DNA from: Ophiocordyceps camponoti-saundersi (nom. inval.)
Lineage: Eukaryota; Ascomycota; Sordariomycetes; Hypocreales; Ophiocordycipitaceae
Length of the DNA: 64,000 nucleotides
Assembly: GCA_003339415.1 (NCBI GenBank)
Contig: PDHQ01000033.1
Coordinates: 1-64,000 of the forward strand
Direction: 5' to 3'
Below, piece after piece: positions 52,818 to 62,938 of the stretch (position 1 is the stretch's first letter; the number at the start of each line of letters is the position of its first letter). The notes under the pieces were generated by a model. It had not been told where the DNA came from, searched no databases, and saw only the letters and a program-made list of their open reading frames with translations. The translations under genes were made by a program, and so were the position numbers.

Positions 52818-53875
52818 TCACCTGAATATCCGCCTCTGCGTACGAGTAGAAAACCTCTCGACGCCATCCTGACGCTGCGCATGCCAAAGCTGCTGCATAC
52901 CGACGCCATAACTCTCCCCCCCCAACTTATACCGCCTCCACGCCTCGCGCAGATGATCAGGCCGAAGCGGGCCCCTCCTATCGTCGTCGTGAATCTTGTT
53001 CTCCGGACCGGGAGGCGGGATCGGCACCTCCGACTGCGCCTCGCCCGCCGCCATCCACTGGCCCTGCACCCTGCGCGCGCCCTCGATGATCTCGCCGGCG
53101 AAGAGCTTGGCCACGGCTTTGACGGCCGTCGTGACCATGTGCGGCACCGATTGGGAGACGGTGGCGTTGACGACCTGTTTTTCATCAGTTGGGACTTGAT
53201 CGAACATCGTAGAGAGAAGAAGAAGAAGAAGAAGAAGAAAACGGAAGATGGACGCACCCGCTTGACGACGGCTTCGGAAAGCTTGGCTGCTCGCCACATC
53301 TCGTAGCGGTTGTACTGTTCCGCATCAAAGGCCTCCACCAGCATAGCCCTCAATCGAATCTCCTCTTGCTTCTGCTCCTGCGTCCGCGCAACCACATCCT
53401 CCAAAGCCAACTCCTCCTTCTCATCCTCCTCATCCTCCGCCGCCGCCGCAGCAGCAGCATCTTTATCGACACCGCTAACTGTAGTGGCAGCTTTACCCCC
53501 GACGAGGCTAGGCGTGAGCTCGCCCGCGTCATGACCAGCCGCGGCACCGACACGACCCGACTTTGATTTCCGCGAAGGACGTTTCTTCCTCGCCGCGCTG
53601 ACGGCGCTACCGCTCACGGCTGAGGAAGCGGCGTCCAAGGATGGAGATCGCGCTGCGTGAGGGGAGCTGGCTTCCGGTGGGAAGGATGTCTGTCGTAGAG
53701 GGTGGGACGGAGTCGCTGAGGATGTTTGCGACAGGCTGGATGGCTTGCGCCGCTTTACTGGTGGAGGGGCGTTGACGTCGAGGGGTGATGATCGTTTCTT
53801 GTTGGGGAGCTGGGCGGGAGAAGGGTTCGGAGGAGAGAGGGCTAGCGAAGGGGAGCCGTAGGGCGGAGAGGCCAT
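52818..53875 (-). CDS. TAF11: TFIID subunit TAF11
   Basis: Histone-fold subunit of the general transcription factor TFIID, partner of TAF13. Exons 53875-53258 and 53174-52818 give 324 residues; the 83 nt intron (GTGCGT...ACAG) joins EAVVKR to VVNATVSQSVPHM in phase 0. The N-terminal 165 residues are Ser/Pro/Ala-rich, with KRR and KKRPSRKSK patches suggesting nuclear localisation and an acidic stretch EDEEDEKEELALED. The TAFII28-like histone fold covers VEAFDAEQYNRYEMWRAAKL to VAKLFAGEIIEGARRVQGQW and ends in a region with PLRPDHLREAWRRYKLGGES, the usual third helix and tail of fungal TAF11. The long purine-rich run (GAA)n within the intron is simple sequence. Confidence 0.94.
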
Positions 53876-54818
53876 GATGGGAGAGGTGGATTGGTGGGTG
53901 GCTTAGTTCGTTGGAGGTCGTTTGACGCTTTTCTCTGATTGTGTGGACGAAGACTCGAGGGCTGGTGGGAAAGTAAGTAGAGGCAGGTCGTGATGGGAGG
54001 AAGAGGCGTCGTGGTTGGTTATTGGTGGTGGTGACTGGTGAGTCGCTGGAGGATGGAGGCGAAGACGTGAACTGACTAAGTCTACCTAGGTAGGTAGAGG
54101 AGGAGGTCATAGATGTGTCACGTGCCGAGTTGAGACAATAGACGCGACTGCTCGACAATACGAAGGCTTCGATTTGATAGACGAATAATGGGCAAGATGA
54201 GGCTATATAGACTATAGCTCTCATTTGGAAACTTGATGATTCACATAGACGCTTTATTTAAATGATTCTTGGAGAAGAGTGAAGATTGTATGTGTTTATT
54301 TGCAACGGCGCCGATAGTTGACAAGCTAGCTTCCACAACCAAGTTGACAAGCACAACCAACTCATCATCAACAACTACTTCAACAGATAGTAACCAACTC
54401 TATATAGCAGCCACCTCGATATTCTATTACCAAGTTCAAAAACAAGAGCAAAATCTACAGAGAATATAAACGAAATCGATCTGTCAATGAGCCCGATCCT
54501 CAACAACACCCTTGCACATCACCATCAACAATGACGAAACCATCCGCCAAGCCAAGATGAAAAGAAACATCACCAATAGACTACATCTCGATAAAACCGC
54601 CCATCTGGTTGAATCCCGTGCCTTGAGTAAGACCAAGTACCTACTGATCATACAGAGCGCCTACGCAGTCTATATCTTCCCTCTTCCATACGCACACCCC
54701 AACACCCAAAACTCCCCATGGCCCAGGCCCTTCGATTCGAAGTCTCCGACTCTTTCAAAGAAAGCTCTACTCCTTAGTCCCCCGAGGAGTGGGAGGAGAG
54801 TCGTTTTTTTTTCTCCTC
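53876..54818. other. Intergenic region (943 nt)
   Basis: This holds the promoter of TAF11 and the 3' flank of the secreted repeat-protein gene, both on the minus strand. It is A/T-richer toward 54240-54700, and the frames there are short and unlike known families. No supported gene is seen. Confidence 0.5.
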
Positions 54819-55688
54819 TTAGTTGCCCTTGCCCGCCCCGGCCGCCTCGACGTCCCTCTTCGTATTGCTCTTCGCCTTGGCCGCGTTCTCCGCCGCGGCC
54901 TTCTTGGCAGCCTCCTGCGCCGACTTTTGGAGAGCGGCCTCGTCCTTGGCCTCGGGGCCCTCCTTCTTCGCCGTCTCACCCGGCTTGGGAGCCTCACCCG
55001 ACTTGGCGGCCTCACCCGACTTAGCAGCCTCTCCCGACTTGGCGGCCTCTCCCGACTTGGCGGTCTCACCCGACTTGGGAGCCTCCTTCGGCTTGGCGGC
55101 CTCACCCGACTTGGGAGCCTCACCCGACTTGGGAGCCTCCTTCGGCTTGGCAGCCTCTCCCGGCTTGGCGGCCTCACCCGACTTGGGAGTCTCTTCCGTC
55201 TTGGGCTTTGCCTCTCCCTTCTGAGGCGTCGTCGTCCTGGGCTTGCCCCCCTCGGTGGCCGAACCCTCCTTCTCGCCCTCCTTCTTCGCACCACCGCGTG
55301 AACCGGTCAACTCATTAGGCTCCTTCTTCGTCTTAGGTTCCTTCTTCTTCCCGTCGGCCGAGCCTGAACCACCAGACTCCTTCTTGGGCTCCGCCTTCTT
55401 CGGCTTCTCCTTTTCCTTTTCCTTTTCCTTCTCCTTCTCCTTCTCCTTCTCAGCGTTGCTCTCTCCACCCGCGGACGTCTTCGGCTTCTCCTTCTCCTCC
55501 TTCTCCTTCTCCTCCGCCTCGGCCCTCTTGTCCAGCATGTCTCCGGAGACCATGTCGGACATGGGCGAGCGCTTCGTCTCCATCTTCAGGTCGACGCTCC
55601 GGGCGGCGAGAGACTCTGGATCTCTGATGACGCCAGCAGCGGCAGATCCAGCAAGGACTGCGACGACGGTAGTAGCCGTGACCTTCAT
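54819..55688 (-). CDS. Secreted Lys/Glu-rich repeat protein with Kex2-type sites
   Basis: Single exon, 289 residues. Residues 1-18 (MKVTATTVVAVLAGSAAA) form a signal peptide. Dibasic KR pairs suited to Kex2 processing follow at 39-40, 54-55 and 277-278. Cleavage would release a short peptide starting SPMSDMVSGDMLD and a C-terminal peptide DVEAAGAGKGN. The segment after the second site begins AEAEEK, similar to the dipeptide steps removed by Ste13-type peptidases in pheromone precursors. The middle is highly charged: EKEKEKEKEKEK near 78-92, then tandem units of the type (K)(S/P)GEAAKP or KSGEAPKP repeated about ten times from 165 to 245. The protein is probably disordered and either secreted, wall-associated, or processed into peptides. 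Function unknown. Repeat number is likely to vary between strains. Confidence 0.7.
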   Translation of the reverse strand: MKVTATTVVAVLAGSAAAGVIRDPESLAARSVDLKMETKRSPMSDMVSGDMLDKRAEAEEKEKEEKEKPKTSAGGESNAEKEKEKEKEKEKEKEKPKKAEPKKESGGSGSADGKKKEPKTKKEPNELTGSRGGAKKEGEKEGSATEGGKPRTTTPQKGEAKPKTEETPKSGEAAKPGEAAKPKEAPKSGEAPKSGEAAKPKEAPKSGETAKSGEAAKSGEAAKSGEAAKSGEAPKPGETAKKEGPEAKDEAALQKSAQEAAKKAAAENAAKAKSNTKRDVEAAGAGKGN

Positions 55689-58332
55689 CTTGACGGATGA
55701 TGAGTTGGTGTGATTGTAGTAGGGGGGAAAGAAAGAAAGGAGGAAGTATTAAAGAATGGGTTTAATATGGATATGTAAATGGACAAGAATAGAAGGTGTT
55801 TTTCTTGGGGATTTACCAGAAATCGTGATGAGAGAAAGCAATCTCTCTTGACAGGGGCTTGAAGCTGCTCTTTATACTCATCTTGTCATCCATTTCTCTC
55901 TCTCTCTCTCTCTCCTCGGACAAGGGACAAAAAAAGGGGGGGGGGTCAAGACGTTTGAGGATATCCTCGCAAGACCGAAACGTGCTTTACAACAGTAAGA
56001 GGTAGATCAGGGCCCAAGCAGTGATGTCTTTCCTTGTCCCCTGTCATCGAAAGCTCACACGATAAGACTGATAGATCCCAAGACGGCATGAGAAAGAAGA
56101 AAAAAGAAGGAATCGAAGATTGATGCGACTCAGCACAACTCGAGACGATAGTCGTGTCTGATGTTCTCAACGCTAAGGAACCAGACCATTGAACGGAGTT
56201 GATTCCCTCCGATGGACGATAAAACACGTTCCATTGACTTTAGTTCCATCCGATGATGCTGGGTAAAACGCACCGTTTGTCTTGCATCCGCTCTCGTGAG
56301 CTTGGGATTGTTTATGCTTGCACGAGAGACCGGCATGAATGCATTTCTTTTTTCTTCTTGGCTTCATCTTGTAGGGTTAGGGATGGAGGAAAGCATGAAG
56401 AGTTGACGAGAGAAGCTTTTCGAAGGAGTGTCTATCAGTTTTGAAACCCAACAGCTTAAAAAACTCCCCCATTGCTAAAGCACAACAACCTGGGCAACCC
56501 AGCAAACAGGGAAAGCCTCACAGCAGATCAAAGAGAACAAAACACATGTAGACACATGACGGGAATCTTTCCGTGACGTCGATCCCGGAAAAAAAGGAAG
56601 AGAAAAAAAAGCCGGTTTGACGTGCAGTTTACAATCACATCGAGGGAAATAGAAATTTTCTCCTCAGAAACCAAAGTCTAGAAACGACCATCACAAAAAC
56701 CCGACGAAGAAAGAAAAAAGAATGGAAAGAGAAGGAAGAGGAGGAAAAAAAAAAGTCGCGTGAAACGAAGGCTGATGCTGTGAGTTTGATGCCCCTTGGC
56801 ATCTGAAACAGTTGACGGGACAGACAGGCAGGGATCTCATATACATACACAACGTAATTATACAAGCAATGCCCTACAAGGCATTTCACAACCTTTAACC
56901 CACAGGGGATTAAAAAAAAAAGCATAAACTTTTACAGTTTCATCAACGCCTTTCTCTTCTTCTTTCAAGCTGGTGCCTGTCGGATCGTCGTTGCAGTCGA
57001 TGAGCGGACGGAATTCCTCGGACAGCGTTTGCCGCCCAAGAGCACCGCTCTTTCTTTGTTTTTTTGCCCCCTTTCTGAGCATGCTTCTGTAAGCGGGATT
57101 TGGGTTGGTTTGGATGGAGGAGGAATGGTGCGATTGCGATGGCTGTGATGGGGTTTGGGGGGGTTTTGGACTGACGAGAGCCATGGTGAGAGTGTGTGAG
57201 AGCCCAGGGCACTGTGAGAGGGTAACCGTAGCACGTGACAAGACACGAGATGGAGAAAGCAGTGATATATCATGTCAACTCACATCTTGCCTATAAACAC
57301 ATGTGCAGCTATAAACACTCTCTTCTTCCAAAATGCTCAGTCCCATCTACATATATGCTGTATTGTGAGTGTGTGTATGTGTGCAACTCCCAGATATGCC
57401 CTCAGGGATGACCGCCTACCTACCTCCCTCCTCATCCCTCCTCATCCCTACCCATGGGGCCATCCCTACTACACACCCAGCAACCCCAGCAACACACCAC
57501 AACACACACACACACCCTCAAATCCCTACAATCCACAAAACAAGACAACGATGAAAAAACAGCACAAACAAAGCTCCAACCACCAAAAAAACACTCAGCC
57601 AATATCCCAACTCGCCAACATCCGAACACCGGACCTAGATATCTACCTAGGTATGTATGTATGTAAGTATGTAAGTCGCACGTATTAATAGCCCTGATCC
57701 AAAAACAGCCGAAACATCGTCAACCATGTCAGTCTCCGAGTCCCCTTCGTCGGAACACCTTCACACTCTTTCCCTCTTCTATGCAACGCAAGCAAAAAGA
57801 CGTGCTCAAGTCTTTATCCATCTTTACATCGCAAACGCTATCCATAAGCAAGTCTCGCAACTACCAAGACAAAACAGATGGAAAGAAATCTCGGAACAAA
57901 ACCCCATCATCGTCTCCTTGTTACTTGGTAAGCAAAGAATCCCAGTAAGAAGCCCCGTACCTTCATAAGCAAAAGTCTGTAAGCCTCCAGCCAGACTGCA
58001 GACATAACCGCACTCAACCTCCACCCACACCCATCACAACACTCAACCAAAACCCAACACCCTCCGCGTGACCATAAATGAAAAAAAAACCGGCAAAATC
58101 TCTCACGAGAACAAAAGCAAGAGACTGTGGCGGTGAAGAAGAATAATGCTCACGTTTGAAGCCATCACAGCTCGAAACAAGGAGGCCGTCCCCACTCCGC
58201 CCAGGCACAAGCCACTCACTCCATGCATGAGACAGAAAAAGAGGGAAGAGAAGCTCGCGGAATCGACGGCCCGAAAAAGTCGCACATCATGTTCGCCGGA
58301 AAAAAAGCGGCATGACATGAACAGCTTCCAGA

Positions 58333-58368
<36 letters not shown>

Positions 58369-58467
58369 CAAACGCAGGGATCAAGGACCATCAACAAACC
58401 AAAACTCAAACCCTTTTCAAAAGACGACACTCATAAGAAAAACACAGCCACTTTCCTTCCTCAGACT
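55689..58467. other. Long intergenic spacer (2.8 kb)
   Basis: This lies between the secreted repeat-protein gene and the iron-permease gene, both minus, so it holds the promoter of the first and the 3' flank of the second. It contains (CT)n near 55897-55915 and near 58335-58363, CACACA near 57500 and ACCTACCTACC near 57414. One minus-strand frame, 56858-57184 (108 residues, listed separately), is the only one I would consider, and I do not trust it. The rest shows no recognisable gene. Confidence 0.5.
56858..57184 (-). CDS. Doubtful small open reading frame
   Basis: A 108-residue frame from an ATG at 57184 (MALVSPKPPQTPSQPSQSHH) holds a basic RKGAKKQRKSGALGRQ segment and an acidic LKEEEKGVDET segment. 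It has no signal peptide or known domain and ends in a hydrophobic, Cys-containing tail. It could be a lineage-specific gene, part of a spliced gene or random. Confidence 0.2.
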   Translation of the reverse strand: MALVSPKPPQTPSQPSQSHHSSSIQTNPNPAYRSMLRKGAKKQRKSGALGRQTLSEEFRPLIDCNDDPTGTSLKEEEKGVDETVKVYAFFFNPLWVKGCEMPCRALLV

Positions 58468-59985
58468 TCACCTCCGCTCCGACTTCGGCTCATCTCCCTC
58501 CCCCGGCACATCACACTCAACCAAGCCGCGCACGTGAGAAAGCAAGACAGAGCGACGGCGAAAAAACATCTCCAGCCGCTCATGCCTCTTCGTCTCCGCC
58601 TGATTATGGCCCGTGATGAGAATCATCATGAAGAAAGTCTCGATGATGCTGGGCGGGATGTTGCACAGCAGCTGTCCGGCCGTAGACCATCTCATCGCGC
58701 TCGCTCCCGCCAAAAGGCCGAGGATGAAGATGAAGCCGACGACGACGGTGGCCTCGTGCGCGCAGACGACGCCCATCCAGGCTGAGATGCGGTAGCTGAG
58801 GGACTCGCACTGAGGGGCCGTCGACTGCGCCGGGTCCGAGAGCCGGAGCTGGTCGAGGATCGACTTGTCGTCTAGGTCGACCTGGTCGAGGGCGTCTTGC
58901 GCGTAGCCGTTGAACAGCATCTGCACGTTGCGCAGGACGAAGCTGTCGTTGAGGCCCACCAGGCCGGCATAGGTGCCGATGAGGAGCCACCAGTTGGAGC
59001 TGAAGCCCATGACCGGCCCGATGGCCAGCCACACCACCATGACGGCCGTCAGGATGGCGATGCCGGTGAGGGTACCGACGAGGTCGGCGTAGTACAAGAT
59101 GGCCCTCTGGATCCTACTCATCCGGGGCGCCACCACCACCACCGTCTCGTTGGGCACGTCGTCGCCCGTCATGACGCGCAGGGCCCGCTCGACGGCCGAG
59201 TCGTGCTCGAAGATGGCCTGCAGACAGCGCTCCGTGTGGGCCGCGTGTCGCTCCTGTACGTTGGCCAGGAAGGCAAAGATGAAGACCATGAGCGCCGACG
59301 TGGCCGAGTTGATGGCGAGCTGCCAGCTGTTGCTCCAGTCCTCCGAGGGGCCGAAGCCGAGCCAGACGGCGATGCAGGCCCAATAGAGGCAGACGGCCGA
59401 TAAGTGGCCGACCGTTTTCGACGCCGCCGTCGAGATGCGGTCGACGAGCGTCTCGCGGGGAAGGGCTTCGCCTGAGGTCATGGTCGGACAGATCACAGGT
59501 TGCTGCTGCTGCTGCTGCTGCGGCTGGCAACGACGAGCATCGTTCAACAGCTCGCGAAGCATCCGCCTGTTACTGATGGCGCGAGAACGCAGACTAGCCG
59601 ACACGCGCACCATCTTCTCGTACTCGTTGAGCTGCTGACGCATGAGCAGCGAGTCGAATACATAGCTAACGATGGCCTGGACATCGGAGATGATGACGGC
59701 CCAGTCGGCGGTATGGCTATATGGGATGCCGAGAAAGGCCCAAGTGACGAGACCGACAACGATGAAGAGGAATACGGGCTCAGAGCCGGAAGCTCTGACG
59801 ACGCGGTCGAGCCAGCGGTCCAAGGCGCGTTCCTTGGCCTTGTCGGCGTAACCCGTGACGTTGGCGGCCGTCGCGTAGCCCTCTTTCACCCGCTGAGTCG
59901 GCGCCGCGTGCTCGATCGGACCCTTGGCTCCGTACGAAGAGAGCAAAGCCAGGAATCGCTTCGCTGTGAAAGTAGTACGCTTCAT
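58468..59985 (-). CDS. Low-affinity iron permease, Fet4-like
   Basis: Single exon, 505 residues from the ATG at 59985; the frame is open a little further but only through a GTG. Plasma-membrane transporter of the Iron_permease (Fet4) family for ferrous iron and other divalent metals. Hydrophobic segments are at about 55-80 (VFLFIVVGLVTWAFLGIPY), 85-105, 175-200 (HLSAVCLYWACIAVWLGFG), 210-230, 295-320 (LTGIAILTAVMVVWLAIGPV), 325-340, and near the C-terminus (ATVVVGFIFILGLLAGASAM; ETFFMMILITGHN). The family blocks WAVIISDVQAIVSYVFDSLL, LMRQQLNEYEKM and YAGLVGLNDSFVLRNVQ are present. A (CAG)n stretch encodes a Gln run after ARRCQP. The family is typically low in iron-replete cells; control by HapX or SreA is possible but unproved. 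Confidence 0.93.
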   Translation of the reverse strand: MKRTTFTAKRFLALLSSYGAKGPIEHAAPTQRVKEGYATAANVTGYADKAKERALDRWLDRVVRASGSEPVFLFIVVGLVTWAFLGIPYSHTADWAVIISDVQAIVSYVFDSLLMRQQLNEYEKMVRVSASLRSRAISNRRMLRELLNDARRCQPQQQQQQQPVICPTMTSGEALPRETLVDRISTAASKTVGHLSAVCLYWACIAVWLGFGPSEDWSNSWQLAINSATSALMVFIFAFLANVQERHAAHTERCLQAIFEHDSAVERALRVMTGDDVPNETVVVVAPRMSRIQRAILYYADLVGTLTGIAILTAVMVVWLAIGPVMGFSSNWWLLIGTYAGLVGLNDSFVLRNVQMLFNGYAQDALDQVDLDDKSILDQLRLSDPAQSTAPQCESLSYRISAWMGVVCAHEATVVVGFIFILGLLAGASAMRWSTAGQLLCNIPPSIIETFFMMILITGHNQAETKRHERLEMFFRRRSVLLSHVRGLVECDVPGEGDEPKSERR

Positions 59986-61358
59986 CGTGACTTGATGCAC
60001 AAGTACATGTATATGTCAGACGATGCACCACGAGGCCCATCAGGATAAGAGCCCTTGCTTCACGAGCAAGATATCATGGCACCCCCTTATGGAGGCCAAA
60101 TCTCTCCTGCCGGCGGGGAGAAGGAGAGGCCGAGGCGAGCCCGGCGAGAAGTAGCAGCAAAGTCGTCCAGCGTGGCGGGAAGAAGGGTGCTTTGCCTTGT
60201 GAGCCGTTGTAAAATTCTGCAGTCTTTTGAACAAGGAGAGCAAAGAATTGAGTATCAGGTTGAGAAACAAGCCCGAAATCAACAGGCCATGAGCCGCTTT
60301 ACATAGGTACGTCAGTAGGCGAATATTTTGGTCGCCGTTCTCACCAAAGAAAAAGTCGTGTTTTTATTTTCCTCGCCGCGCCACTCACTCACTCACTGTA
60401 CCGGGACAGCAAGCTTCGTCCATTGGAAATGGCTCACCGGCACGCGACAATGGCCCTCCCCAACGGCGACGCACTAAGAGCGGGAAAGCAGGAAAGCAAG
60501 AGTCGGTGTCCCGTCAGCCCAGCTGCGGCTAAGGCAGTCTGGGAGGGGAGGGGGGGGCAAACCCCCGGAACTTGACCGCGTCCCCGGGAGAAAGGGGGGC
60601 TGTGTATCCGTAGGTGCAAAGAAAACAAGGAGACGAGAAGAAGATCAGTGTCGAGACCGTTCTGGCTCCATGTCCGATGCGAATCCCGATGCCGTTGTTG
60701 CCGAGGCTCTGCGAATCCATGCCATACCAGGTCTAGAGGGTTTGAAAGCGGGCGGCCATGTCCGATGGTCGTACCCGTAGATGCATCTCGCGAGGCACGA
60801 AGCTGGGCCCTAGGTATGTATGTACGGGTATTGTGTAGGCTGTATAGGCTTTAGGTGGCTGATCCTCCGTCAGATCTGCGGCTCTATCCGCTCAACTTTG
60901 CGCCGCCGCTCGATAAGTGACAGACCGGCGTGCAGTAGGTCAGACCATGTGAAATTCCTATCTCGTCTAACGAACGGGACGATGCAGCTGGTCCGTCGTC
61001 GGGGTTCCATCGTGAGATCTATCATCATCGTGAGGGGCATCAGATGATAACGACGATGTACTTTGTTCGTGTGAGTTCGAAAGAAGATGCGGAAAAAAAA
61101 AGCATCATCAACAGAGAGCGACGATGAGAAACTTCAACGTGAAAAAAATATTAGGTAAGCAAATCGCAGCAATCGTCACTCGTAGCTGAGCCTCAAATCT
61201 CCAATCTCAACGACAAGGACTACGACTCAAATCAAATCAGCACATGGCAAACGCTCATCAAGCCGAGATCGAAGCGACGATTCTCCTTCCCTAGAAAGAC
61301 AGAGGAATAAATCACAAGGATCATCGGTGAAGATAGAACAGAGCATCGTCATCCCTAA
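59986..61358. other. Divergent intergenic region (1.4 kb)
   Basis: This carries promoters of the iron permease (minus) and the Gtr1 gene (plus). It has a short (CACT)n run near 60383-60396, poly-A near 61094, and a GGATAAG at 60043-60049 whose preceding G departs from the HGATAR consensus. No gene is seen. Confidence 0.5.
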
Positions 61359-62580
61359 ATGGCCTCCTCCACCGACGCGATCCCCATGGCCGGCGGCGAA
61401 AGCGAAGTGCGCAACGAGGTGCGCAAACCAAAGAAGAAAAAGGTTCTTCTGATGGGAAAGTCAGGATCGGGAAAGTCGAGTATGAGGAGCATCATCTTTA
61501 GCAACTACATCGCCCGCGACACGCGCCGCCTGTGCGTCTCCCTCTCTTTCTCTCTTCTCTTTGCTCTTCTCCCTTCCCCGTCAACTCTCTTCACTCTCTT
61601 CATAAGAAACGACTCTTCAAGAGCAATGGAAAAAGCAAAGAGGAGGAAATCAAAAAAGGCTAACACATGATAAAAAAAGAGGAGCAACGATCGACATCGA
61701 CCTCTCACACGTCAAGTTCCTAGGAAACCTAACCCTCAACCTCTGGGACTGCGGCGGCCAAGAAGCCTTCATGGAAAACTACCTCTCCCAACAACGAGTA
61801 CACGTCTTCTCCAACGTCGGCGTACTAATCTACGTCTTCGACATCGAATCACGCGACGTAGACCGCGACCTAGCAACCTACGTATCCATCCTCTCCGCGC
61901 TTCTTCAATTCTCCCCAGCCGCAAACGTCTACGTCCTCATCCACAAGATGGATCTAGTCGTACCGTCAGCCCGCGAATCAGTATATGATGAGCGCGTCCG
62001 TCTCGTCAAGCAGAAGACGGCGGAGTTACTGGCCACCATGACCGTCGACAACGGCGAAGATGGCTTTGATCTTATCCCCTTTGCGACTTCGATTTGGGAT
62101 CAGAGTCTGTACAAGGCTTGGGCTTCCATCATTCATGACCTGGTGCCCAATCTTTCCGTCATTGAGCGCAACCTCGCGAATCTGGGTCTCGCCATCGAAG
62201 CTGAAGAGCTTCTCCTCTTTGAACGAACCTCTTTTCTGGCCGTCTCCTCTTGGACCTCGCCCGAAGGCCTTCGCAACCCGACCGAGGACAGGCTCGAGCG
62301 CATGTCCAACATCATGAAGCATTTCAAGCAGAGCATCTCCCGCTTCACCGGCACTCCGCGCAACGCCGAGCAGTTCATCCGCATGGAGCACAAGGCTGGC
62401 CTGCGCTTCAACCTCTTCATCCTCAAGTTCACCACAAACACCTATCTCCTGGTCGTCCTGCCACCCGGCGAGGCGAGATTCAACGCAGCCATGCTCAACT
62501 GTCAGATCGCCATTGAGCACTTTAGGTTCCTCGACGGGCCCGCAGCTCAGCCCTCCATCACGGCTACTGCTACCTCATGA
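61359..62580 (+). CDS. GTR1: Rag-family GTPase Gtr1
   Basis: RagA/B-type GTPase of the vacuole-lysosome surface that partners Gtr2 and controls TORC1 by amino acids. Exons 61359-61531 and 61680-62580 give 357 residues; the 148 nt intron (GTGCGT...AAAAG) is in phase 2 and joins DTRRL to [18 protein letters not shown]. The P-loop is GKSGSGKS (about 33-40) with switch I around the join. The next motif, [20 protein letters not shown], is the DxxGG switch II. HKMD in [10 protein letters not shown] is the guanine-recognition motif. The C-terminal roadblock-like part ([19 protein letters not shown], then FRFLDG) mediates dimer formation. Length is slightly above the usual 310 residues because of the N-terminal tail. 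Confidence 0.96.
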
Positions 62581-62938
62581 GATGGGGGTATCCCTACCTC
62601 TTCATGATTTACGTGTCACGTTTTGCTTCTTTTATCACAAGGCAAGCTTCTCTAGGCTTTGTTGACGAGCGTTATAACATCATCTATACCTTGGTAGCTA
62701 AGACCGCCCGTGAGCGGCGTCGTTTGTACCTGTGCCGGCTTCGTGCCGTTACCCCAACCCCTTATGCAGTCCCATCCTTTACTGCCTTGTAAATTGGTAG
62801 CTGACACTGCCGCCCCCTTTCCAGTCAGCTTTTCTGGTTGCAGGGGCTCGCTGGGAAAGGAATATTTGAGAGAAAGGAAAACCCAAAGAAATCACCAGCG
62901 AGCTTTCTCGTCTGGCATCAATCGTCTTCCGCACGTCT
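62581..62938. other. Convergent intergenic region (358 nt)
   Basis: This is the 3' flank shared by the Gtr1 gene (plus) and the Shp1/p47 gene (minus). No gene is seen. Confidence 0.5.

Noticed and set aside
54819..55688. Alpha-type mating pheromone precursor
   Set aside because: KR and AEAE features are present, but there is no repeated Trp/Cys pheromone peptide; the repeats are Lys/Glu/Ala/Pro and have no KR between units.
60043..60049. GGATAAG near the iron-permease start as an SreA site
   Set aside because: The base before GATA is G, outside the HGATAR consensus, and it is a single site inside the likely 5' UTR.
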